Positions 26,886 through 36,395 of a stretch of DNA of 64,000 nucleotides are shown one piece after another (the first letter of the stretch is position 1; every line of letters begins with the position of its first letter). The position numbers and the translations under genes are program-made. The DNA is from CAVRUD01 sp963849635 (GTDB lineage Bacteria; Chloroflexota; Chloroflexia; Thermomicrobiales; UBA6265): assembly GCA_963849635.1 (NCBI GenBank), contig CAWKIA010000033.1, positions 106,767-170,766 on the forward strand, read 5' to 3'. Below the pieces are notes generated by a model that had not been told where the DNA came from, made no database searches, and worked only from the letters and a program-made list of their open reading frames with translations.

Positions 26886-27689
26886 ATGGAAACCCACGAC
26901 GACGACCTGATAGCGTTCGAGGCAGAGGGCGCCATTCCCTTGCCGGTCACCGACGACCATGGCGTTGTCGATCACGACGGCGCCCGCGTCTGGTACGCCA
27001 CCTATGGTTCCGGCACCCCGGTGATCCTCCTCCACGGCGGCCTCGGCCACAGCGGCAATTGGGGCTACCAGGTTCCAGCCCTGGTGGACGCTGGCTACCG
27101 CGCCGTGGTGATCGATACCCGCGGTCACGGCCGCAGCACGCGCGACGAGCGGCCGTTCACGTACGAACTGCTCGCCTCCGATGTGCTCGCCGTGATGGAT
27201 CACCTGGGCCTGGAGCGCGCCGCCCTGGTCGGTTGGAGCGACGGCGCCTGCACGGCCCTGATCCTGGCCGACACCGCGCCAGAGCGCGTCTCCGGCGTCT
27301 TCTTCTTCGCCTGCAACATGGACCCCAGCGGGACCAAAGAGTTTGAACTCACTCCGGTCGTCGACCGCTGCTTCAGCCGGCACGTCAAAGACTACGCGCA
27401 GCTTTCGCCGACGCCCGACCAGTTCGAGGCATTCACCGAAGCGGTCGGATTGATGCAGCGAACCCAGCCCAACTATTCGGCCGACGATCTGGCAAAGATC
27501 CGGGTGCCGGTCACAGTCGTCCAGGCCGAGCATGACGAGTTTATCAAGCTGGAGCACGCCGAGTACCTGGCCCAGACCATCCCCGGCGCCTCCCTCGTCA
27601 TCCTCCCGGATGTGAGCCACTTCGCCCCGCTCCAGCGTCCGGATCAGTTCAACCAAGCGACGCTGCAATTCTTGGCCAGCGTGCTGTAG
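26886..27689 (+). CDS. Alpha/beta hydrolase
   Basis: 267 residues from ATG 26886 with GGAGATCTCG upstream. VILLHGGLGHSGNWGYQVPA is the oxyanion-hole region, VVIDTRGHGRST the next strand-turn and LVGWSDGACTALIL holds the nucleophile elbow (Ser of GWSDG). The acid Asp lies in VVQAEHDEFIKLEH and the His in ILPDVSHFAPLQRP. A complete catalytic triad, so probably an active esterase, lipase or C-C hydrolase; substrate not determinable. No signal peptide. Followed 38 bases later by a second MmcQ gene on the same strand, likely co-transcribed. Confidence 0.9.
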   Translation: METHDDDLIAFEAEGAIPLPVTDDHGVVDHDGARVWYATYGSGTPVILLHGGLGHSGNWGYQVPALVDAGYRAVVIDTRGHGRSTRDERPFTYELLASDVLAVMDHLGLERAALVGWSDGACTALILADTAPERVSGVFFFACNMDPSGTKEFELTPVVDRCFSRHVKDYAQLSPTPDQFEAFTEAVGLMQRTQPNYSADDLAKIRVPVTVVQAEHDEFIKLEHAEYLAQTIPGASLVILPDVSHFAPLQRPDQFNQATLQFLASVL

Positions 27690-27727
27690 CCCCGTTCCAT
27701 CACGGCCCTGGGAAGGAGCGGTCACCG

Positions 27728-28111
27728 ATGAGCCCAGACCCGATCGAACGAATCAGGGCATTCAGCCTCTCCTACCCTGAGTCGAGCGAGAAGGAGGCCT
27801 GGGGCACGCCCACCTTCCGTGTCCGCGAAAAGCTCTTTGCCCAGGTCGAGGACAACCACCACAACAGCGGCCGTCTCGCCCTCTGGTGCAAGGCCAAGCC
27901 AGGCATTCAAGAACTGCTGGTTGAATCCCGACCGGGTCTGTTCTTTCGGCCACCCTACGTCGCTCACCTCGGATGGGTCGGCATCCTCCTCCGCCCAGAT
28001 CCTTCTCCTGAGGATTGGGAAGAGATCGAAGACCTGATCGATGACGCCTACCGCATGACCGCGCCGAAACGTGTACTTGCGCTGCTCGACAAATCCGCCG
28101 CGACAGGCTGA
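27728..28111 (+). CDS. MmcQ/YjbR family protein (copy 2)
   Basis: 127 residues: RIRAFSLSYPESSEKEAWGT, TFRVREKLFAQVED, WCKAKPGIQELLV, FFRPPYVAHLGWVGILL and AYRMTAPKRVLALL. The motif order matches the copy at 24852, with a slightly longer loop after KLFAQ. GGAAGGAGCGGTCACCG precedes the ATG. Probably co-transcribed with the hydrolase. Two copies within 3 kb flanking the PQQ dehydrogenase/hydrolase pair suggest duplication of the gene, or of the segment, followed by divergence. Confidence 0.88.
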   Translation: MSPDPIERIRAFSLSYPESSEKEAWGTPTFRVREKLFAQVEDNHHNSGRLALWCKAKPGIQELLVESRPGLFFRPPYVAHLGWVGILLRPDPSPEDWEEIEDLIDDAYRMTAPKRVLALLDKSAATG

Positions 28112-28155
28112 CTGCGTCGCGGCGAGCCAGCCCTGGCGCCAACCGATACTCTTGC

Positions 28156-29418
28156 TTACTGATCTGGCTCCGCCATGGGGAGGATCGTCACGAGCAAGAT
28201 CGACACGGCCTCGGTCCCGCCATTGCGGTACGCCGCGGTCGCGCCCTCCGGGATGCTGAGACCAGTGCCGGACAGAAGAGTTCCCGCGCCGTCGACCACG
28301 GTCGCGGTCTGGTTTGGCTGACGGGTCCAGGCCGTACCTCCCCCCACCGTCAGTGCCAGGGAGCCAGATTCAACCAGAAGTAACTCCTGACCACCGACAA
28401 CGTGGCTCTCCAGCCCTGTTCCTGGGGACAACACCGCCCGGCCGATTGCCACGCCGTACTGATGCGCAACGCTGTCCGAGGGATGCCCTCCCGCCAGTTG
28501 CCGCAACGTCAACCCGGGCGACTCGGCAGATGGCATCGAGCCACCCGGCGATGACGTCTTTGGCGTACCGAGCGAGAGCACGAGGACAGAAGCGGGTGCG
28601 CTGGTGTCATTCCTGGTTTCGATCTTTCCCGGCTCCACCATGGTCACGATGTCACCGGGTCCGAGCGTGACCGGGTCGGACGTTTCAATGGGAAGCTCCG
28701 TTTCAGCGTCACTCCAGGGATTCCGCGACGAGCGAACAACGGTCGCCAGGACAGACTCATCGGTGTCGATGAGGAGGTTTCCGTCTTCGACGAGCAACAC
28801 AGCCGGTCCCCAGGTCGTGCGGTCCCCATCGCCAGCGCCTGGCTCGTAGGTTTTCCGGGTCAATGCCGGCGCGAAGCCATGCATGTTCCGCCCAGAGAAG
28901 ACACCGCTGACGATGGGCGCGAACAGGCCGTTGCCGGTGGAATCGCCCCAGTGAGCCACGACACGATCGGCGGAGACGTGGAATAGGTCCAGGCGGCCCC
29001 ATGGGACGATCCCCGACAGCGACATGCCAAGGAACGGCGCTGCCTGAGACCATGTGACATCGACCAGGGCAACGACACGTTCATGCTGGACCACAATCTC
29101 CCGCGGCTCGATCCGCAGATCAGGGAACGTTTGCCGGAGCAACTCGAGATACCCCACCAACCCGTCTTGCGTCGGCTCGATCCCCGGACGAACCGCATGG
29201 TCGACGAAGTCCTCCGATACCGCGTCACGCACCCCGGTCAAATCGCCAGTGACCAGAAACGACTGCACCGCGTCATAGAAGTCACGGACCGTGTCCTCGG
29301 CCCGAAGCGTTTCTGCCTCGAATGCCATAGGCTCAGAGAAAAAGGTGACGGCTTGGCCGATCCAGGCGCCCGTCGTCAGAGCCAGGAACAGGGCAATGGG
29401 CACAATGAGGCGGCGCAC
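28156..29418 (-). CDS. Exported SnoaL-cupin-cupin protein (intact copy)
   Basis: 420 residues, the only unbroken one of four paralogues in the window. MRRLIVPIALFLALTTGAWI is a signal peptide or anchor. A SnoaL-like domain (about 40-175) follows: DTVRDFYDAVQSFLVTGDLT, DAVSEDFVDHAVRPG, LELLRQTFPDLRIEPREIVV and FLGMSLSGIVPWGRLDLFHV. Two cupin-like beta domains follow: VLLVEDGNLLIDTDESVLAT to PGDIVTMVEPGKIE, and IGRAVLSPGTGLESHVVGGQ with LLLVESGSLALTV. Metal-ligand histidines are mostly absent. It lies 74 bases after the NHL-repeat gene and belongs to the sigma-NHL operon. Function unknown; the fold combination suggests extracytoplasmic binding or conversion of a small molecule. Confidence 0.82.
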   Translation of the reverse strand: MRRLIVPIALFLALTTGAWIGQAVTFFSEPMAFEAETLRAEDTVRDFYDAVQSFLVTGDLTGVRDAVSEDFVDHAVRPGIEPTQDGLVGYLELLRQTFPDLRIEPREIVVQHERVVALVDVTWSQAAPFLGMSLSGIVPWGRLDLFHVSADRVVAHWGDSTGNGLFAPIVSGVFSGRNMHGFAPALTRKTYEPGAGDGDRTTWGPAVLLVEDGNLLIDTDESVLATVVRSSRNPWSDAETELPIETSDPVTLGPGDIVTMVEPGKIETRNDTSAPASVLVLSLGTPKTSSPGGSMPSAESPGLTLRQLAGGHPSDSVAHQYGVAIGRAVLSPGTGLESHVVGGQELLLVESGSLALTVGGGTAWTRQPNQTATVVDGAGTLLSGTGLSIPEGATAAYRNGGTEAVSILLVTILPMAEPDQ

Positions 29419-29491
29419 GACTCCCCTCCCGAGATGGGCCGTTCACGAACGTTTCGTTTGGCTCTGAGGCAGAACGGGACGGGACGGCGTG

Positions 29492-30947
29492 CTACGTCGC
29501 GGGAGTTGCTCCGGCCGGCACGGTCGTTGCCGCGGGCGCGATGGGCAGGTTGATCCGGAACGCCTGGAGGCGGTTCGTTTCCGGACTCCGTCACGTAGGC
29601 GGTATCCCCAACGATCGAAATACCGGAGGGATAGAAGAGTTGGCCCGGCTCGGTGCCGTAGGCTCCCCAATCCGCCAGATACGTCCCATCTGGCGCAAAG
29701 ACCGTGATTCGTTGCAGAGTCATATTGGCGACATGGGCGTTACCGTCCGCGTCGAATGCCACCTCCCACGCATAGAACAACTCACCGGGTTCTCCCAATG
29801 CCGCACCGATGGTGTTCAGGAAGGTGCCGTCCGCATTGAATCGATGAATCTGGGCGTCAATATGCCCCACGACCCAGACGGTTCCATCGGGCGCAATAGT
29901 GATGCTGCCCGCCTCATTGAATTGGTCGGCCGGACTCCCGGGCGTCTCGAATCGACCGAGGTAGGTACCATCCGCGCCAAACCGCTGCACATCGTTCCGG
30001 TAGACATCGCTGACCAGGATCGTGCCGTCAGATGCGACCACCACGGACGCCGGGAGGAGAAACTGACCGTCCCCCGAACCGTCGCCAGCGTCGCCCCATG
30101 AGAACAGGAACTGGCGATCGGCATCGAACGCCTGTACCCGGCGATTTGCCGGATCGGCAACGAAGAACCGGCCGTCGGGCGCAAATGCGATATCTCCGAG
30201 GTCGAAGTCGTCTGCCCTGAACTCAAACTGGCCTGGCCCAGACCCTGCTGCTCCCCACGTTTCGAGATACGTCCCATCTAGAGCGTAAATGACGAATGTG
30301 TTGGTGACGCCGTCAACCACCCAGATTCGTCCCTCGGGGTCGATGTTGGTAAATCCTGGATGCTCAAGCGTTCCCGAACCGGTGTCAGACGTTACCCACA
30401 GCGGTTCCGCGATCCCATTGAGGGAGTCGACCACAAGAGGAGACAGCGTCGGCACCGGCGTCGGCACTGGCGTCATGGCGACTGGCGTGTTCGGATCGAC
30501 CGCACGGAACGGCAGGGTTTGCGGCTCCGGATCATCGAACACGCCGGCAAGCCCAACCACCAGCACGAGCAGTACGACCACGGCCGTGACAGCCCACACG
30601 CCAAGCCGACGGCCGATCGAGGGGGCAGACTCGTACTCCGGCAATGCCGACCGGCGGGGATCAGAGATCGAGCGGTTCCGGGAAGCCCCTACCCAACGAG
30701 TTTGCTCCTCGGCACGCGGCGCCGGATTCGAGATGGCCCGCAGGAGGTCGCGCTCCAGACGGGCGACGAATTGCGGGTCGGGAGCCTGGAGGTCGTGGCC
30801 ACGGCGCACGACCTCGATCTGCTCCAGCAGATCGTGATCGATTCCCGTGCTGAGCCGGCCCAACGCCTGGCGATCTGCGCCCCGGACACGCGCGTTCCAG
30901 TAGCGGCCGAGCCGGGTGGCAGCGCGGCGCCGGCTAAACACGCTCAT
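29492..30947 (-). CDS. Membrane-anchored NHL-repeat protein, putative anti-sigma partner (frameshift near C-terminus)
   Basis: Starts at ATG 30947, overlapping the sigma gene by 14 bases. Residues 1-125 are polar and cytoplasmic, with PDPQFVARLERDLLRAISNP, a segment common near the N-terminus of anti-sigma-like proteins. One transmembrane helix follows (GVWAVTAVVVLLVLVVGLAG). Outside, after a Thr/Pro linker, are about six NHL propeller blades, for example PEGRIWVVDGVTNTFVIYAL, PDGRFFVADPANRRVQAFDA and ADGNAHVANMTLQRITVFAP. At about 29577 one surplus base shifts the frame; corrected, it ends NRLQAFRINLP, then PIAPAA, at TAG 29492. Uncorrected, the ORF runs on to 29376. Topology and operon place suggest it holds the sigma factor inactive until the propeller senses something outside. 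Confidence 0.72.
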
Positions 30948-31554
30948 CGGACGACCTTTCCCCCGACGGGGCGTCGCCGAGCAGCCCTCGCAAGGTTCGC
31001 CGCAGGCGGTAATGAGCCGTCCGCACGGCCCCATGCCGCTTGCCAAGGATCTGGGCGATCTCCGTGTCGGTCAGTTCTTGCTGGAGAAGGTCAAAGAGCA
31101 CGGCGTCGGACGGTGAGAGCCACGCCCTGGCCCTTCGGACCCGGTCGTGCTCGTCGGCGGCGAGCGCCAGCCGCTCCGGCGAGGGCGTGCGGTCTTCGAT
31201 CTCTGGCGCCTGGTCGATCGACATGCCGGCATGGCGGCGGGACCGGTAGTCATCGACAACGACGTGGTGGGCGATGCCGAAGAGCCAACTACGAAAGGCC
31301 TCAGGCCGCTTGCACCCGGCCAATCCGCCGATGGCGCGGAGGAAGACTGCCTGGGTTGCGTCCTCCGCCGCCTCGCGGCTGCCGAGCCGGTGGGCGCAGA
31401 AGTCGTAGATCGCGGTGACGTGACGACGATAGAGTTCGGAGGCGGCAACGCGCTCCCCGTCGAGCGCGCGGCCGACGAGCACGGCGTCGGATGCGCCGTC
31501 GTGGATCTCCGTTTCGCTCGGAACGATCGGCCCGCGGGCCGGAAGCGAAACCAT
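30934..31554 (-). CDS. ECF-family RNA polymerase sigma factor
   Basis: 206 residues from ATG 31554, with GGACGGACGG upstream. Region 2: ASELYRRHVTAIYDFCAHRL, EDATQAVFLRAIGGL and FRSWLFGIAHHVVVDDYRSR. Region 4: LSPSDAVLFDLLQQELTDTE, then IAQILGKRHGAVRTAHYRLR. Clearly an extracytoplasmic-function sigma factor. A longer frame starts with TTG at 31629, but that codon falls inside the -10 part of the promoter motif at 31626-31659, so the downstream ATG is better. It overlaps the NHL-repeat gene, and the same promoter motif stands upstream of itself and of two other genes, which implies autoregulation. Confidence 0.9.
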   Translation of the reverse strand: MVSLPARGPIVPSETEIHDGASDAVLVGRALDGERVAASELYRRHVTAIYDFCAHRLGSREAAEDATQAVFLRAIGGLAGCKRPEAFRSWLFGIAHHVVVDDYRSRRHAGMSIDQAPEIEDRTPSPERLALAADEHDRVRRARAWLSPSDAVLFDLLQQELTDTEIAQILGKRHGAVRTAHYRLRRTLRGLLGDAPSGERSSDERV

Positions 31555-31625
31555 CCGTCCGTCCAATCCGCACCCCAATAAGGGGTCAGACCCGTCAGCA
31601 CTGGCTTGCGGGGAGAGATGTTCAC

Positions 31626-31659
31626 TCAAGAAGTCGGGGATCGCCGGAGAACGTCACAA
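31626..31659 (-). promoter_or_regulatory. ECF-type promoter before the sigma-factor operon
   Basis: Minus strand: TTGTGACGTT, 13 bases, CGACTTCTTGA. The same two boxes with the same 13-base spacing occur at 33528-33561 and 36396-36429. The position 72 bases before ATG 31554 suits an autoregulated ECF promoter. Confidence 0.7.
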
Positions 31660-31716
31660 ACTGTAGCGGCTCGGGGCGATCCCCGTGAAACATGCCGCGT
31701 TGATCAGCGCCTCGGA

Positions 31717-32660
31717 TCATTCTTCCGGGTGAAGTTGGCCGTTCAGAAACGTCGTGGTCCACGGTCCGGCGGTCGTCCAATCGGCGATCGTGAAGTGGTC
31801 GGCGCGCGGGAACTCGGCGTAGACCGTCTCGACGTTCGCCTCGTGCAGCGCGTCGACCATCTCCCGGACGTACGTGACCGGGTTCATGTCGTCGGCCCCG
31901 CCGTGCATGATCAGGAACGCGGCGCTGTCGCCGTCCACCCAGGTCAGCGGCGAGGCGTCCCGGTAGGCGTCCGGAACGTCCTCCGCCGTCCCTCCGAGGA
32001 GGGCGGCGACGCTCTGCCGGTCGAACTCCTGCGGGTAGGGGATGCCCAGGTCGAAATGCCCGGCCAGCGCCACCACGCTGGGCACCCGGCTCGAGATCCC
32101 GGCGAGCGCCGGGTCGGTGTCGTCGCGGGCTTCACGCACCCCCAGCAGCGCAGCCAGGTGGGCGCCGGCCGAGTGGCCGTAGGCACCGACGCGCTCCGGG
32201 TCGACGCCGTACGCCGCGGCGTTGGCCCGCACCCAGCGCACGGCGCGCTGGGCGTCGTCGAGCTGGTCGGGCCAGACGTGGGTGCCGGCCGGGTCGCCCG
32301 TCAGAGCGGTACTCGACGTTGAAGGCGACGTAGCCGGCCGCCGCCAGGTCGGCGGCCGGCTGCGCCATGTCCATGCGGCCGCTGATCCCGAACATCCAGG
32401 CGCCGCCGTGGAACAGGAGGACGGCGGGCCGCGGCTCGTCTCGCTCGGCCGGCCTGGTGACGTCGAGGAGCAGGTCCTGGCCGTCGACCTCGCCGTAGAC
32501 GACGTCGCGCTCCACCGTGACGGCCGGCGCACCGGGCGTGGCGTCCTGGGCGAGCAAGCGGCCGGGCGGTGGCAGCAACGGCGAGGCCGAGACCGCCCGC
32601 GCCGAGACCGGCAAGGGCAGCGCGGCGCGAGAGAGAGGCGTCTTGTTTGTGAAGGCTCAT
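31717..32660 (-). pseudogene. Tat-exported esterase/lipase (alpha/beta hydrolase), two frameshifts
   Basis: ATG 32660 (GAGGAGTGTCTTC upstream) begins MSLHKQDASLSRRAALAGLG, a Tat leader with the twin Arg, then a hydrophobic run to ARPLA. After a frame change near 32545 comes QDATPGAPAVTVERDVVYGE, then DGQDLLLDV, and VLLFHGGAWMFGISGRMDMA (HGGAW oxyanion motif of BD-FAE/carboxylesterases). A second change near 32300 leads to VGAYGHSAGAHLAALLGVRE (nucleophile Ser in GHSAG), LIMHGGADDMNP (acid Asp) and FPRADHFTIADW (His). All triad residues exist across frames. A fragment of a paralogue lies at 36110-36348. Confidence 0.78.
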
Positions 32661-32928
32661 GAAGACACTCCTCGTCCAATGGCCATGCCATGCGCGGTCA
32701 GGTCGATCTTGGTGAGCGACCGGCCCTGAGGCGGACTCCTGCCTGCCCTGGGCCAACTGGCCAATCGATGACGTCCGTTGAGCAATGGGGTGGGGAAGCA
32801 CGTTTGGCCCTCCTGCCGCCACGCGTCGACACCGCTGCGACTTGCGACCTGCTGCCGTGCGAAGGGACGGGTTGGCGGGACTGGGACGCAGCATGAGTCC
32901 ATCTGCGCACCCAGCGCATCGGTCTCCG

Positions 32929-33480
32929 CTACGTGGTCGGCGTGGCGTCCGGTGGTGGCGCTGGCTCCCAGGTCGGGATGCCGGCCAGCGGCGTCCCGCC
33001 CGCCTCGATCGGCTCGATCTGGAAGCGGGTGGCCGTGGAACTTGCCTCGCCCGAGAACATCACCGTGCCGTCGGCGCCGACGATCGTGACCGAGTACGGT
33101 CCGGCCAACGCGTTGCCTGAGTCGTCGATCTCCGCGGTACTGCGGATGGCGACGTACCCATGCGGATCGGTGATGAAGTCGACCAGGGTCCAGGCCGCCG
33201 ACCGCGGGCCGGTCGCCTGCCAGGCGCCGGCGACGCCTTCGCTCGGATCGAGCAGCCCGCCGTCGGCGGTGAAGACGACGATCGAGGGCACATCGGTCAT
33301 GGTCGCGATGTCCTTGTCGAAGATCCAGGTGCCGACCAGCGGGTGCCCGGCCATCGCGGTCGGGGTGGCGTCCTGGGCGGTCGCTTGCCGCGCCGCGACG
33401 GCGATGGCGAGGCTTCCGGCCCCCAAGCCGGCGAGGGCAGTGCGTCGCGAAACGGACAGGGTGCAGCGTGGCGACTTCAT
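32929..33480 (-). CDS. Tat-exported protein of unknown function
   Basis: 183 residues; ATG 33480 has GGAGTGACCCC upstream. MKSPRCTLSVSRRTALAGLG, then AGSLAIAVAARQATAQ, is a Tat leader almost the same as those of the esterase genes nearby. The mature part has HPLVGTWIFDKDIATMTDVP, IVVFTADGGLLDPSEGVAGA, AWTLVDFITDPHGYVAIRST and FQIEPIEAGGTPLAGIPTWE, a beta-rich lipocalin-like layout. The C-terminus is Pro-rich. Its promoter carries the ECF bipartite motif 48 bases upstream, so it is a likely target of the sigma factor 2.5 kb away. Function unknown. Confidence 0.78.
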   Translation of the reverse strand: MKSPRCTLSVSRRTALAGLGAGSLAIAVAARQATAQDATPTAMAGHPLVGTWIFDKDIATMTDVPSIVVFTADGGLLDPSEGVAGAWQATGPRSAAWTLVDFITDPHGYVAIRSTAEIDDSGNALAGPYSVTIVGADGTVMFSGEASSTATRFQIEPIEAGGTPLAGIPTWEPAPPPDATPTT

Positions 33481-33527
33481 GGGGTCACTCCTTCCATGGT
33501 GTATTGGGGCATGCGAACGGTGTCCAG

Positions 33528-33561
33528 CTAAGAAGTCGCACGTTGCGCGAAAACGTCACAA
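33528..33561 (-). promoter_or_regulatory. ECF-type promoter before the Tat-exported protein
   Basis: Minus strand: TTGTGACGTT, 13 bases, CGACTTCTTAG, then 47 bases to ATG 33480. The bases after the -10 box (TGGACACCGTTC and CATGCCCCAATACACC) are also shared with the site at 36396-36429. Confidence 0.7.
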
Positions 33562-33664
33562 TCCGTTGTCGACGAATGGTGTTTCGGCTCCTCCTGCAGG
33601 AGTCCAGACGCTATTAAGCTAGGAGAGTCGTGCCCTACGGATTGTCGCGAACAGGAGAGGAAGC

Positions 33665-34471
33665 ATGTCGACGCGCGTATGTTTGGCCGGTGCCACCGGA
33701 TGGGCGGGGTCGGCGCTGGCCCGCGGGATCGCTCAGGTCGATGACATCGAGCTCGTTGCCGCGGTTTCGCGTTCTCACGCGGGGCACAATCTGGGAGAGG
33801 TGCTCGGCGAGCCGACGCTGGCGTGTCCGATCTACGCGACCGCCGAGGAGGCGCTCGCCCATCCATGCGATGTCTTCTTCGAGTTCACGAAGCCCGATGT
33901 CGCCAAGGCGAACAGCATCGCCGCGTTGGAGCGGGGAGTGCACGTTGTCGTCGGCACCTCCGGGCTCTCTGATGACGACTACGCTGAACTCGGCGCGGTT
34001 GCCGAGCGCCACCAGCGGGGCGTCCTGGCGGTGGGCAACTTCGCCATCACCGTCGTCCTGCTCCAAAAATTCGCCGAGATGGCGGCCAAATACATCCCCC
34101 AGTGGGAGATCATCGACTACGCCAGCGACGGCAAGAAGGACGCGCCCAGCGGCACCGTCCGGGAGCTGGCCACGCGGCTGGGCAGCATCCGCCCCTCGGA
34201 ATTGACCGTGCCGTTGGACCAGACCCAGGGTGTGGTTGAGACGCGCGGCGCCCGCATGAATGAGACTCAAGTCCATTCCGTCCGGCTGCCCGGCTACACC
34301 ATCGCCGCCGAAGTGCTCTTCGGCCTGCCCGACCAGCGGCTGACGCTCCGCCACGACGCCGGGAGCAGCGCCCAGCCGTACGTGGACGGCGCCTTGCTGG
34401 CGATCCGTCAGGTCCACACGCTCATGGGGCTGCATCGCGGACTCGACAGCGTCCTCGATCTGGTGAACTAG
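33665..34471 (+). CDS. dapB: Dihydrodipicolinate reductase-like protein
   Basis: 268 residues from ATG 33665 (GAGAGGAAGC upstream). The N-terminal Rossmann part VCLAGATGWAGSALARGIAQ gives the NAD(P)-binding GxxGxxG; CDVFFEFTKPDVAKANSIAA and GVHVVVGTSGLSDDDYAELG follow. The C-terminal domain has GNFAITVVLLQKF, WEIIDYASDGKKDAPSGTVR (the substrate-binding KKDAPSGT) and PGYTIAAEVLFGLPDQRLTL. DapB reduces dihydrodipicolinate in lysine/diaminopimelate synthesis. The usual EIIExHHxxKxDAPSGT shows YASDG where the two histidines normally stand, so it may act on a different substrate. It is divergent from the ECF target gene. Confidence 0.8.
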   Translation: MSTRVCLAGATGWAGSALARGIAQVDDIELVAAVSRSHAGHNLGEVLGEPTLACPIYATAEEALAHPCDVFFEFTKPDVAKANSIAALERGVHVVVGTSGLSDDDYAELGAVAERHQRGVLAVGNFAITVVLLQKFAEMAAKYIPQWEIIDYASDGKKDAPSGTVRELATRLGSIRPSELTVPLDQTQGVVETRGARMNETQVHSVRLPGYTIAAEVLFGLPDQRLTLRHDAGSSAQPYVDGALLAIRQVHTLMGLHRGLDSVLDLVN

Positions 34472-34541
34472 CAGCCGTCCATGCGGCGCGACGGATAGGG
34501 ATCGCGCATTCAGTCCAGTTCCACCGGGTGACCCGGGCGCC

Positions 34542-34700
34542 ATGATTGTGCTTATCAACGGCCCCTTCGAGATCGGCAATTGGAAGCCGAAGCCCGGCGT
34601 GCAACCAATCTGGCATCGGTCTGACTCGAAGGTTGTGACGCCATGTGGGGTGAAGAGGTCGTATCTGAGCCATGACGATGGTGCCGATCGACCCACCCAG
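34542..34700 (+). pseudogene. Remnant of a P-loop kinase start
   Basis: MIVLINGPFEIGNW corresponds to the first strand and glycine loop of small P-loop kinases (compare VPVNGPFGIGKTT at 36520), but Lys-Thr of the Walker A motif are gone and the following sequence matches nothing. The ORF then runs unrecognisably past 34700. Probably a broken copy of the gene at 36487. Confidence 0.4.
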
Positions 34701-34712
34701 TACCAGACGCGG

Positions 34713-36004
34713 TCATGGTCCCTCCGCAGGTGCGGTGACGTACACGATCACAAGGAGGAGCGCGAGCGGCATGGACGCGTCGTTCCGATAGGATGCGACG
34801 GCTCCCGCCTGTACGGTGAGGCCCATGCCCGCCGCCACCTCCGTTGTCCGCGCAACGGTCGTCGCCCGCCTGTTCGGCTGGCGCGCCCAGGCCTGGCCGC
34901 TGTCGATCTGCAGCGCCAGAGTCCCGCTTTCCACCAGCGTCAGCTCATGGCCGGTGACCAGGTGGGGCGCCAGCCCCGTCCCCGGGGCTAGGACGGCGCG
35001 GCCGACCGAGACTGCAACCGTTCCGGTGTTGGTCACTGGCCCGATGCCCCCCGTGAGGACGGACGTGTGGAGCCCCAAGGGTAGGGCAGCCGCCGGGCCC
35101 CCTATGCGTGGGATGGCGGGCGGGGCGCTGAGTCGCGACGCACGAGGACGGCCGCCGGCGCCTCTGCCTCGTTCCTGGTCTCAACTTTCGCCGGCTCCGA
35201 CACCGTTAGTAGGTCCCCGGGCGTAAGCGTCACCGGAGTGGTCGTCTTGACCGGGAGGACCGTAGTGAAGTCGCCATCTCTCGCATCCGCCGCTCGCCGG
35301 ACGGTCACCACGACGATGGCATCAACGTCGACGATGACGGTCCCCGATTCGACGACCATCAGTACCGGGCCCCACGACGGTGAGTCCCAATCGCTGGCAC
35401 CCGGTTCGTACGACCGACGGGTCAGGGTCGGCAGTGCATCCACCATGTTCAACCCGGGGAAGACCTCGGTGGCGATCGGCGCGAATAGGCCGTACCCGCC
35501 CGGCTCCCCCCACCTCGCCACGATCTCGTCGGCGATGACCCGAAAGATCTCCATCGATCCCCACGGCCGTACCCCGGTAGCGGACATGCCGAGGAACGGT
35601 GCGGTCGTGCCCGCCGCCACCTCGAGCCGGACCGCGACGGTGTCGCCCTGCCCGACGACCTCGACGGGCTCGATTTGTAAGCCCGGGAAGGAGCGCCGCA
35701 CCGCGCCGAGGTGAATGACCAACCCCTCCCGGCCGGAGCCTGAGTCAGGCGGGCGGGATTGGTCGACGAAGTCGGCGGCAACGACTGCTCGGATCCCCGC
35801 CGCGTCTCCCGTCGCAAAGAAGCGCTTGACCCCATCGTGGAGAATGCCCGGACGGCGAGTTCGGCGTCGATTGCCCGGTCTTCCGGCATTCCAGGCGGAA
35901 TTCGATCGAGCGGGCGCGAAGACCACGTATGCCTGACCGAACCACACGCGTGGTGCGGTGACTAGTGCGAGGACGCAGGCGCAGGGCGGGATCAGCCGGC
36001 GCAA
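34713..36004 (-). pseudogene. SnoaL-cupin-cupin protein, copy 2, broken
   Basis: Starts at TTG 36004 (AAAGGATTACC upstream) with RRLIPPCACVLALVTAPRVW, then FGQAY, matching the leader of the intact copy at 28156. The SnoaL part is in one frame from GVKRFFATGDAAGIRAVVAA to VRPWGSMEIFRVIADEIVAR; a neighbouring frame holds PEDRAIDAELAVRAF, so two small shifts lie near 35840. The first cupin runs to RRDSAPRPPSHA, where the frame stops at 35102. The second cupin continues separately at 35078-34713 (VSVGRAVLAPGTGLAPHLVT, ELTLVESGTLALQID). A change near 35090 would join them. Clearly the same family, not intact. Confidence 0.75.
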
Positions 36005-36109
36005 AGGTAATCCTTTGCCGAGTCGCGCCCTGCCCCGGGGGCTTCGCGTGGCCCCCGAGGCGGAGCGCCAGGGAGTCGTTGGGGTCGCCATCACGACGCG
36101 CTACGAAGC

Positions 36110-36348
36110 AGGAGGACGGCGGGGCGAAGCGCCTCGCCGCCGGCGGATGGGGGACGTCGAGGAGCAGGTCCTGGCCGTCGTCTTCGCCGTAGACGACGTC
36201 GCGCTCCACCGTGACGGCCGGCGCACTGGGCGTGGCGTCTTGGGCGGCAAGCGGCCGGGCGGTGGCGGCAACGGCGAGGTCGCCGAGCCCTAAGCCGGCA
36301 AGGGCAACGCGGCGCGAAATTGGACGCGGTCGTTCGTGGGGAGGACAT
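36110..36348 (-). pseudogene. 5' fragment of a Tat-exported esterase (paralogue of 31717-32660)
   Basis: ATG 36348 has GGGAGTCTCCGC upstream. MSSPRTTA, then after a small frame change SRRVALAGLGLGDLAVAATA, and QDATPSAPAVTVERDVVYGE, DGQDLLLDV, nearly identical to the esterase at 32660. After HPPAARRFAPP similarity ends and the sequence runs into the promoter region of the SnoaL-cupin copy 2. No HGGAW or catalytic residues remain. It still carries the ECF promoter motif upstream, so it would be transcribed as a dead leader. Confidence 0.7.
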
Positions 36349-36395
36349 GCGGAGACTCCCTCGGTGGTGTATTGGGGCATGTGAACGGTGTCCAC

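Noticed and set aside
31565..31585. ACCCCAATAAGGGGTCAGAC palindrome-like run as an operator of the sigma gene
   Set aside because: It has an imperfect inverted repeat only, and similar GGGGTCAGAC runs are common near mobile DNA; evidence for regulation is lacking.
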